A stretch of 64,000 nucleotides of DNA. It comes from Stenopsyche tienmushanensis. Taxonomy: Eukaryota > Arthropoda > Insecta > Trichoptera > Stenopsychidae. Position numbers and translations under genes: made by a program. Each line of letters begins with the position of its first letter. Position 1 is the stretch's first letter. The DNA lies in contig WACJ01000405.1 of NCBI GenBank assembly GCA_008973525.1, positions 1,798,001 through 1,862,000 on the forward strand, read 5' to 3'. Of the stretch, positions 45,201 to 55,400 are shown in pieces. Below the pieces are notes generated by a model that saw only the letters and a list, made by a program, of their open reading frames with translations, was not told the DNA's origin and did no database searches.

Positions 45201-46489
45201 ACTCTAAAAGGTATTTTATTGGTTGATTTCCGGACGGCAGAATTCCGGGATATATTTGAATCCCCGTCATATAAGATTTTTGTTGTTTATCATTTATTTA
45301 AATGGTACCTTATTAATAATATTTTATATTTATTTATTTTTTGAGGTGATTTTTAGCAATCCCTTTTATGGGCTATTTGCCAACCATTCTGACCTGGTTT
45401 TTCATAGTGAATGTAACGCGTTTAAAAATGTGGTCGCCAGCCACATCGCCTGTAGATTTTAACTCAAAATGATTGAGTTACTAGTCCAATCGCTTAATTG
45501 CGGGACTACCTACAGGTATTAAATTAAATTTTATTTTGTAGAAATCTGTTAAATAAATTCTCTATAATGTTAAACAATTGCAAAGATTGTGAGCCAATTG
45601 ATAACGTCAAAAACTTTGTTTGAAAACAATATCCGTATTAAATGTTTTGTTTTTAATGTAATATATGAACAATAGATGAAACCAAGTGGATTATAAAGGT
45701 CATTAGAATGTGACATCTAGATGTTTTTTATTGTAATGTTTTATCGAGTTGTGTGACGTATAGCGCCGTCTTGTCGCATATCAGATACTCAACATTGATC
45801 GGCATCGTTCAGCATTCACAGTCAAGAATTTTGCTTTAACCCTATTGGACCGGAAATCATGAGACAGAGACGGGTAAAGATAAGACGACTTTCACTCATG
45901 TTGTCATGAGAGCAGGCGTTTGTTTTGATAATTATGATACTCGCATCATTTTTACCATTGATCAATTTTATTATTCCCTTTTGACTGTTCTTGAGTGGCG
46001 TCATTAGACGAATATCACCACTCCTTTGTTAAATTTACTCTTTCAGAAGTAAACTGGCAGGCTTGTACGGTAACTCTGTCCTTTTATTTTCGTCACACAT
46101 TAATAGGCAAAAATAGCTGAACAACAGAAAGCAGATGCCATGCATTGTGTGCTATCAACAGTATTAAGGTCAATTTATTGAGCTTGGTTCTTTATCAAGC
46201 TTGTTACACGCAGCGGCGGAGCTGACAGAAAAGTGGATTTACATTAGAGCGTAGCGTGTCTGTTCTCCGGTTCGAGAGGGTTAAACCAATTGAAAAGACG
46301 TGTAAACATTATACAGTGCTAACATCTAGACGTCACACACGGATGATCCTTAACAATAAGATCATACGCACTAATAACATATTTGTCTGCATTTCAGAAA
46401 TTGGCGAGGTCATTGCATTTCTTTGCTCCGGTAAAAGCTCCTTCATGACCGGTACCGCTATAAACGTTGCTGGAGGCTTTTCATTGTGA
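42218..46489 (+). CDS. HSD17B8-like short-chain dehydrogenase, copy 2 (7 exons, 257 residues)
   Basis: Coding exons are 42218-42266, 42682-42819, 42891-43075, 43151-43259, 43372-43456, 44861-44976 and 46398-46489. All junctions are GT-AG. Exon lengths (49, 138, 185, 109, 85, 116, 92) and phases equal those of copy 1, so this is a tandem duplicate. The full 774-nt frame is open. Motifs TGAASGIG, NSAGI, INVNLKGTYLVMQ-like, NISSIV and [10 protein letters not shown] are kept, as is the end TGTAINVAGGFSL, so catalysis should be possible. Substitutions such as ITKDNW to IIRNNC, and Gly to Arg just before QTNY, point to functional drift. Introns 5 (1404 nt) and 6 (1421 nt) are far longer than in copy 1 (88 and 127 nt) and carry mariner and Rep-A debris plus a perfect palindrome. 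AATAAA is at 46592. Whether both copies are expressed is unknown. Confidence 0.93.
43505..43860 (-). pseudogene. mariner transposase fragment in intron 5 of HSD17B8 copy 2
   Basis: The minus-strand frame reads GITVFFDQRSILLVVFLHE, then RTIDAAYYCQLLNELR and DVVFLHNTSNG. This is the mariner block between the first and second catalytic Asp (FWD..G.LLV.F...TINAAYYC). Stops interrupt it. Confidence 0.65.
44694..44739. repeat. perfect 21-bp palindrome with 4-nt loop in intron 5 of copy 2
   Basis: Arms AATTAGCATGCAAATCTAAAC (44694-44714) and its exact reverse complement (44719-44739) enclose GTCG. Each arm contains the octamer ATGCAAAT, a known POU-domain binding sequence. The RNA could fold into a tight hairpin. 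Confidence 0.85.
45060..45200 (+). pseudogene. mariner N-terminal fragment in intron 6 of copy 2
   Basis: CCAAAAGTTTCATGAAAATC and the preceding GACCTAAGTGTTTAATTGGG parallel 11790-11825 in the mariner pseudogene there. Only this short piece remains. Confidence 0.4.
46144..46243 (+). repeat. Rep-A repeat, copy 4, in intron 6 of HSD17B8 copy 2
   Basis: ATTGTGTGCTATCAACAGTA through GCTGACAGAAAAGTGGATTT matches the Rep-A core. An extra AAGCTTG-containing variation sits in the middle. Confidence 0.6.
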
Positions 46490-47800
46490 ATCGATCGGAG
46501 GCGAGCTTATTTAACACGCGTTACAACCTCCAGGATGTACTTTGCGTTAGGAATAATTTACTAGTTGATAGAGATAGTCCAATTGTTATCGAATAAAATA
46601 AAATACTGTTGTATTTTGGGAACAGTTTTATTAACTTTTTTTTTTAATTATTTGTACAAAACAGTTAAAACTCATTTCTTAAATACAACAATTCATTTAA
46701 AATATTTTAATTAATGTGAATAAAACATTTATATCAAATCAGTTCTGGAAAATTCACAGTTTATATATGTATATATACTTTCGATTAATAATTTAAAACG
46801 CAAGTGTCGTCTTGCAATTTAACAATTTGTTATGTATACGTATACAGCCATATTTACAATTGACAATTTTTGTACAATGATAATTAGGGATCGTGGTTAC
46901 ATTAGGGTGTTTTTTTTTGTTTTTTGTACTGAATTATGTTTAAAAATATTGTTATTTAGTATTTTAACTTTATCGAATGGGTGCATAAGGTTTCCGTGAA
47001 ATAGTCTGATATGTTAAAATCAACATATATTATTATAGATAAATTATGTACATAGGTATTTTTGATGATTTACAACTATTATTATTGAAAATATTTGGAT
47101 ATATATATGTATAAATATTAATAGAATAAATATACATTGTGGTTTCTTTGACTACGTATCAATTAGAAAAATAATGTTTTGTTCTTGAGAATGCATTTCG
47201 TGTGGCTTTGTAAAAGCTTATTAAATTTATTTAATAACGCATCACTAGATAAGTTCGTAGGATATTGCGCTGAAACAGTCCTAAACGGTGCTTTAAAGTG
47301 GACTAATATTGAGCCTACGATCTTATCGAGTGACATGTTAAAATTAAGTCAAGTTGGATAATTAATTGTACAATGAAATTGCAAATTGTTTACCTTTAGC
47401 GTGTTATTTTTGCAGTTTGTCAATAGAACATACTTATTTTTCGGAAGGGCGTACATCAATAACTTAATTATTAATTAAAATTAACAAAATAAATGGAAAA
47501 ATATATCTTAAGTTTTTATTTTAACTTGGGCCTTCTCTAACTTAAACTCTATTCTTGCTCTAAGAGATGTTCTTTAATCGCACATTTTTGAGTACTACTT
47601 TTTTTTTCATTTCTGCAAGGCACTTTCTCAGCAGATTATAAAATCGAGCGTTTCCATAATTACATTATGGGAAGCCGTTTAATAATTTATACAAGAATAA
47701 TATTTAATAAATATGAATTTTGCATCATATTGCCCGAGATGTATGAATAAATTGACCTCTATATAAATTTATAACGATTAAAAATACTAACAAATGTCTC
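46490..47800. other. 3' flank of copy 2 and AT-rich intergenic
   Basis: AATAAA at 46592-46597 serves copy 2. Beyond it no gene was recognised. Confidence 0.45.
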
Positions 47801-48093
47801 CAGGGTGCGTTCAAAAAGTAATGCGTCCAATTTGTTTCAGACGCGATGATACACCGCTGTGCAATTTAATCTACTGGGTTCTATGGATCGTCATTAAATT
47901 TTGCGTTGAACTTGGGAAGTCCGCCACTGAAACGTTTCAATTAATTCAGTAGGGTTTTGGAAGTGATTGCTTGTCCATATCACGAGTTCTCCGATGGCGC
48001 AGGTTGTTCATTTATCGCATTGTAACTGAAGATTTGAAATAAGAAGAAGCAAGAAGGTGTTCATGAATATGGACACATTTTGAACGCACCCTG
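47801..48093 (+). mobile_element. mariner-derived MITE with terminal inverted repeats
   Basis: The ends CAGGGTGCGTTCAAAA and TTTTGAACGCACCCTG are perfect 16-bp inverted repeats. A TA follows the right end. The plus strand inside reads FCVELGKSATETFQLIQ and SDCLSISRVL, the first helix-turn-helix of a mariner transposase. The rest of the gene is deleted, leaving 293 bp. Confidence 0.75.
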
Positions 48094-49483
48094 TATTTAT
48101 AAAACTATTTAAGTTTTTAAACGTTGCCGTGCAACTTCGTGTGAGTCTTAATTTTATCGGATTTTGGATACTTTGTAAGTTTCACGATTCTTCTTGCAGC
48201 AATCCTAGGTCCATAACTATATTAAAAGGCTGTGAGAATGATCAGATTTTTAACGATATTAATTACGATTTAAATTTATTGGCAAGCACGTAATGGACGA
48301 GCACTTAACGAATATATAGTTTTGAATTATCATCCTGTACATTTTTATTTAGCTATTTTATATTCTCATCTGAATGTCTATAATTTAGGGATATCACGTT
48401 ATAAATGCATTGTGCAGAAATTGACCGATAAAAAATATATATCACATTGCAATATATATATATATATATATATATGCATATTTACAAATTAAATGAATCG
48501 ATTTTCTCACGTTCGAATATTCAGTGATTAGTGAAAATTTGATGTGACGATACGATGATAACGAGAAGAAAGTAGTATATAATGTCTTTAAAAATGCGGT
48601 ATCATCGCTTATTCTATATATTGAGGTCTCATGCACTCATTTGGCTTTATCGTACAAGGCTATTTTATATAATTTTAGTGGAATTGAAAAATCATGCAGT
48701 TATTTGTCATAATCAGTATTGTACATTCTGATAATAATTTAAGCCCACTTTATTTAAAAGGCCACCTGCCCACTGCACCGTCTGCAGTCACACAAACTAT
48801 GATAAACATCTCAAACTTAATTTATCTCAATTACTATAGGACAACTGGTTTAATTTTATAAGACTAATTCGAGCAGTTTACATAGATTTTATAAAAGGAT
48901 ATCGACGCATTCATCATTAGGTTTGGGTTAACACCGACGACGAAATATACATTTTTACACTAAATGATCACGATAATGCAAAATCACAGTGGAATATAAC
49001 ATTGATTTATTATTATCTTAAATGCGTTTGAAATGATCTCCGTTAATATGACTGTTGGGTAGACATTTATTACATTGGAGAAAATTTAATTATATTCCTT
49101 TAGTAGCGACTTATTGACTAACTTAAATTTTGAGGAATAGTATGTATCATCCTTAGGCAAAATGGTACACGAAATAATAGTATAAGTAGCATTTATTTTA
49201 ATAACATTCAGTCTTTAAAATACCAGTTGAAAACAATCCTACCTAAATAAAATATTATTAAATTTGATACAACACAACATAAACGCTTAATTAAACTTAC
49301 GCTAATTTAAAATCAAAGTTAGTGATGGCACTTTGGTTAAATATAAAGAATACCATTACTTTTACTCGCATTCAATATCAGATTCATCAAAATCTCTCGA
49401 TTTTGTTCCAAGTTCTCACTCGACTGTACCCTGTAAATTAATTACACATCGTTGAATTGTTAATTTTCTACTCGTCGTTCGAT
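48094..49483. other. AT-rich intergenic downstream of the kinase gene
   Basis: Contains a (TA)n microsatellite at 48452-48475. On the minus strand it would hold the 3' UTR of the kinase gene; TTTATT at about 49010 (AATAAA on the minus strand) is a possible poly(A) signal. Confidence 0.4.
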
Positions 49484-52400
49484 TCAAGTGTTAATGCCCG
49501 CAAGCAATTTCCTAGATTCTAGATTGAAAAAACTGCTCTTTTCACTAATTAAAGCTGGGTTTTCTTCCATCGGCGGGAAGAACAGCGTCGTTTGAAGCGA
49601 CGCTATATCAACGTAGGCCTTATTTTTAGATTCGTCCGTGTCCAACAGATTGACCAGCTCCGAGAAACTCGGTCGCTGTTCCGGTTTTTCAGCCCAACAT
49701 CTTATCATGGTCGCGTACAGCTCCACCGTGACTATTTCCGGCTTGTCCAATCTTCTGCCTTCGGATAAAAATCCTAGAATTTGATGATCGTTCAGCTGGG
49801 CGTATGGAAATCCACCTGAAGTTATAAAAATACAATATATATATATTAGATTGCCTTCAATATTTAAATATATATAATATGCTCTATGAATAGATTGTTG
49901 TGAAAGTATCGTGGCATGTCTTTGATGATATTCAAAGTCAAGTTATTGCTAAACAGCCCGAAATTTCCCTAGAACAACAATTTAAGGGATATCTCCCATC
50001 GTATGTTTGACCCTTTTACATAAGTCTACTGTATAGCTTCAACGTAGGAATTTTATTTGATACTGTGCTAATACATTATGTACGTTATTTGAATTTTATG
50101 CTAGACTTAACATGATTAAAATTTCACATTGTTAATTTTGATTTCACAATATTTAAAAATTGCCCTTTATGTGTATATAAAAAATACATTTTGTATTATA
50201 GTTTTAAATTTAAAATTGATTTAATTATTATATTCAAAGAACATTTATTGGTCTATTGCATGTATTGGATTTTAAGAACTGTTAATATTTTATTGTTTAA
50301 ATGTTCATATTGTATTTGTCAATGTAATTATTTAGATTTCACTTTTATAATATTTTGATCTGGTTCGATTTATAGTTAATTGTGTTATTAATTTACGCTC
50401 TTTTTTTTAAATATAGATATGTTTTATATATATTTTTTATATACGAGGATCATCCAGAAAGTAAGGTTACAACATTTATATAGGATCACATGATATTCAC
50501 AGGATACTTTACAAATGTATTATCATAGTAATCGCCGTGGAGATCGAGACATTTCTGTAGTCAGGGGGACCAGCTATCATATGCCAGTGTCAAGATTTCG
50601 ACCTCATGAACATTAGAAAAACGTTTCCCACCCAAAAACTTCTTTATTTTGGTGAAAAGGCGATGGTCCGAAGGTGCCAAATCGGGTGAATGAGGGGAAA
50701 GTATACAACATCCCAATTAAACCATGTCAGCAGGTCCTGTGATGCTCACACAGCCACACAGAGAGTGTCTTCCACTTATCTTTTGGTCCCGCTAGAAACG
50801 CTACGCGCAGGCGTCACTCCTCAGCGTCCAGGCACCCACTCCTTTTGCTCCGCGTTCTCCAGAGTAGGCGAGGTTTCCGCAAGAAAACCAGCTTCAGACT
50901 ATTGCACCCGAGGGTGCGGCGGAGGAGGCAGGACAAAGGTTAAAGCTAAATTCAAAGGAATACTACCGCGGGTTCACTGCCACTACGAGTCCAACCTCAG
51001 TTTGAATGGGGCTGCAGCAGATGATGGACTGCAGGGGCTATCCCTTTCCCATGGTACTCGTATCGGTTCGGTCATTTGTAGTACTTAGCCACGGAGACGA
51101 GTCGCCGTTCGAACAGCCTAAAACCGTTCTCCCCTGTATGCCTAGGCTGTTGAAGATAGTTGTGAGTCTTTGACACAGTCTCCACCAACTACTGTAATCA
51201 GCATGCTCCACACACCCCTTTATGGGTGAGCGGCAAAGGGCGGGTTACTTGGATATCATCAATGCTATCAAAACGGCGTCCTTTGTTACAAAACGTTTTG
51301 ATCATTGGGAACAAAAAAATATCGATTGGGTGGTTGCGAAAGCGTTGCTTTCTTTTCCTCGATCTTTTCAGAATTTCCATGCAGTAGGCAACGTTAACGG
51401 TCTGTCCTTGAGGTACAAAGTCTTTTTGGACCACAAACTTGGTGTCGATCATCGAATCAACGTTGTTATAAATTTGGATTTGCTCATCCTGACCTTGCTT
51501 GCTTGAGCAATTCGTGAGTAACGATAGATTTTTGTTCAAGTTTTGTTCACAACGTTGTTGGAAGTATTCTCCGAGAACTAAGGACTAAGGACGCTCTAAA
51601 TCAGCAATTCCGATTCTACTGATGCTCGCTACAGGCTGAACTTTAGTGCGCTGTAAAGCTAAGGGTTTATTCTACTTCACCCAACCGTTTCGAATACGCG
51701 GCAACCAGTATGGGTGTAGTAAATCTCGTGACTTTTGGGACATATTGTATAGTCTAGGTGTGAGCATTATAACCCTATAAGCATTATAACACACCTAACC
51801 ATGAAGAGCAGGACACCCAATACAAGGACATGCACGCTGGATAGTGTGCATACATAGAAGGAGCCCAAGAGGGACACACGGCCGGCACTACCAGGTAATA
51901 ATTACTTACTTACCAGGTATAGTACGGTAGCCGGGGTGACAGCAGAGACCTGTCCCCTCCGAAGAATATACCGGAGGGACAGAAGAGGCCAGAGGGAGGG
52001 GTTTAGTGGGTAAAAATCTCCACACTACCCGCAAGGGTGTCTTGTGCTTGCTAAAGCCCACTCGTGGAATTCCACGGGTGCGAAGATTCCTCGCCCACAG
52101 GGAAAAAAAAAGGTATGAGCATTATGTGGACGCATTTCGCACACAGTTTCTTGCAACCCAGGTCGTCAAGCGTCACACGGCGGTCATTTCGTACTTGCTT
52201 TTCAATTTTTTGCACAAGTTGGTTAGATATAACCGATGGTTTCCCACTCTTTGCCTCTTTGTGAGTATCAATACGGGCTTTCTCTGAACAACTTAACCCA
52301 CTTCGTGACATGTTGTCGACTCAACACATCACTACTATAAACTTCCACGAGCATTCGATGAATATTAGCGGCGGTGTTGTTCTGTCAAAAAACTGATAAC

Positions 52401-55400
52401 AGCGCGGATCTCGCACTGACGGGAGGTAGCGGGAGCATGCGACGAATTTCCCATCGGAAGAATTTACTGTGACTGAACAAAATGGCCGACAAACACGCGG
52501 GACCAAACTCTATATTCTGAATGACCCTTGTATTTGTTTCTTTTTATTTGATTATAAACCTTGGTATTATTTTATTGCATTACAAGGAACTTTTTGGCAA
52601 TCTTCCTCATCACTCGCGAACGAGTCCCAAAAGATAATTTTTCGTTGGACCGTCTGAACCCACGTCTCCAAAATTATAGCCGACAATCGTCTGCATATAT
52701 ATTCATATATTTAGACCGTCATGGGCCTGTGTTTATACATAATAGTTGTGTTTGTTTACAAGGGATGGTATAATTATTTTATAGTTTACTCAGGCTTGCT
52801 ACCCCGAGGGCTCTTGTTAAATTTTATTCGGCAACAAGATTTTATTATTCCACTATAAATAATGGAGCAAAAGTATGCTAGTGTATTTTCGCGCAAATAT
52901 AAAATGTTTATGTTGTATTATAAACAAGCAACCTGGGCATGGAAGAGCACTCCGCTGAAAAAATATCTCTTTGATTCCAAAGTAGAACTGCTAAATCGAA
53001 CATAACGATATTGGAGATCACGAGGGACGTGATTATCGTACCGGCAACGTTTTTCGCACATGAAACCCACTTTCACTGTCGATATTAAACAGGCGTATTA
53101 ATTAGAAGCCTTTTCTGGATCGATCCGTATCATATTTAAAAGAGTTCTTTCATCCCTTTTTTGCGCTTAGGTCGTAAATGCCATTGGATTTTCATTTGAA
53201 ATACATACATTTTTTGCAATGATGTATTCTTGCCCAAATATTATCGAAGATCTGGCAGATCGTGTGATTTTGAATGGTTATTTGAATTTGTCATCGTTCG
53301 GAAGACTGTCGCATAGAAAAGAAAGTGACTGGACAGGTATACGCAGGTTTTAGGTAAACAATTTTCTCTGTGAAAAAAATACTTTCTTGTCTGCCTACTT
53401 CCGGAAGGCCATATTTGTTTGTCGTCGAAAATTAAATTATCTGCTTGAATTACAAATGAATGCGTCCTATATTAACACAAGAAAAGAGAGATTCGCTATT
53501 TGATCTCTCGGCTGATTTGTTTATTTTCTTAAGGCCTAAGCGGTTCGCGGTTACACTCCTCTTCATTATTCGATATTCTGTCGAGATGCGGTTGTAAATT
53601 GTATCGTAAATGATTTTCGAAATCATTTAGAAAATGTGTCGCGGCTGGTGTGCATTTCTATGCACCAAAAAGCGCGTCCCTGAAGAGGCTAACATTTTGT
53701 ATATCTGAATGAATTATTTTCAGTTGGGCTTTAAAACATTTCTATTTGATTTTTGGTATTAGAACAATTCTAAATACATTTTAATTAAACAATATAGACA
53801 AATATCATGCCTATTTTATTATATACTAGCGAATATCTGATATGCGTTGCAATAACACACGCGCTTAATAATTATTTGAAAAAGAAACGCAGTAGTACAG
53901 TTACGTGATTTATTGCTTCAGGATACGTGTAGCGCGGGATAAAAGACTTACTCTCTTCCTCACACACAAAAAATGGTTATGCTAATTCAAAAACCTTCGG
54001 TAGTATGCACACTATAACTCCCCGAAGTTTCATTGTAATCGGATGAATGATATAGGAACGTATACGGAACAAACGTACCACAAAGATTAATTTTTTTATA
54101 TATAGATTGCACAAACAGCAGATTCATTCTTTAGTTAACAATTTCCATTTATAATATGAGCTAAAAACTTTTACTTCTATCGTGCATGAACTCTTACGCA
54201 TGTTTGTGTAAAGCCTTGAATGTCTTCAACATTTAGGTCAGTTTGTATGACAAATTTTGATCTGAAGGCGAAGATGTTAATCTGTAGGATTGCTTTTAAT
54301 TGTGTAATTTTTTTTATGAAAGATTTCTCCATTAAGCTTCACATTTTCGCCATTTTAACTTCTCGGGTATTTTGGAGTGTATAACCCAGCTGTCATAAGC
54401 TCGCAATAAAATAAAGACAATATATTAGTTTTGTAATGAGAGTTCGTAATCGTTCTGTAAACATGTTCGGGTGTGACGTTTGATCGTAAGGCATTAATTC
54501 GTCATGTCAGCGGTCCGAAAATCGGACCGGTTGGACACAGACTTTGTGGCTACTCCATTCTCGTTCAGGGTTTTTTTGCGGCATTTTCGGGGATAAATGT
54601 GTATCCGGGCCTTCCATAATCTGTGCGATCACGAACTTACATAGATGGCTTGCACCAAATGAGGTCGCAAACGAATATAGACTTCCCCCTATCCATAAAA
54701 ACTATATATTTATCTACCACTCAAAGTTGAGAATGAGTATGTCCTCGCTAGGGATATGGATATTAAATTTAAGTTTTGCACCTTACTGTGTATTTTTGTT
54801 TTGTTAATTTTTTACAGAATTTCATATGGTGTACCAAATACATATCATAGTAACGCGAGAGTATTTTTTAAAACAGCAACCGCTATCTATAAGTCACGTC
54901 GGGTACTTTTGGGACTATTGCATTTGTAATAGTATTATCTGACTTTAAAAACAAAATTGATTTACGGGGGGAGGGGGCACGTTAGATATTTGCCACAGGT
55001 GCTTCATACCCTCGTTGCGGCTCTAATCGACAATTGTTTCTGGAGTGCTTAATTTTACAACCTATCAAATCCTATCACAATATCTATTTGTGCTCGTGGC
55101 CCATGTTTCACTTCACCAGACCAATATGCACCAACATCAATATGTCTCGCAAAGCAAATTTCGTACACAGACAATGGTTGTGCTTATTCAAAAACCTTTG
55201 GTGGTATGCACACAATAACTCACCAAAGTTTCATTGCAATCAGATGAATGATATAGGAGCTTATACGGGACAAACAGCCAACGGGCCGCAAACATATATT
55301 CTTATATATATATAGAAGACTTGGTAAAGTGGGCTAGTTCCTGCATTAAGTAAGCCTATACCATCTGAATTAATTTGTACTATCGGGAATTACCAGGAAT

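Larger units (their letters stand above)
50444..52530 (-). mobile_element. Mar-A mariner copy carrying nested insertions, in the last kinase intron
   Basis: The ends CGAGGATCATCCAGAAAGTA and, inward from the right, CAAGGGTCATTCAGAATATA are diverged inverted repeats, each next to TA. The minus strand near the right end holds the Mar-A N-terminus (CEIRAVISFL), SRSGLSCSEKARIDT, QLVQKIEKQVRNDRRVTLDD and LGCKKLCAKCVHIMLIP. It is interrupted by a LINE end (51771-52110), a second mariner (51224-51747) and Rep-C (50790-51180). Confidence 0.7.

Noticed and set aside
48452..48475. (TA)n run
   Set aside because: Ordinary microsatellite, not worth a separate finding.
50690..51088. 132-codon ORF in the kinase intron
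   Set aside because: It lies over the Rep-C repeat, in the orientation opposite to the shared copy, and has no domain.
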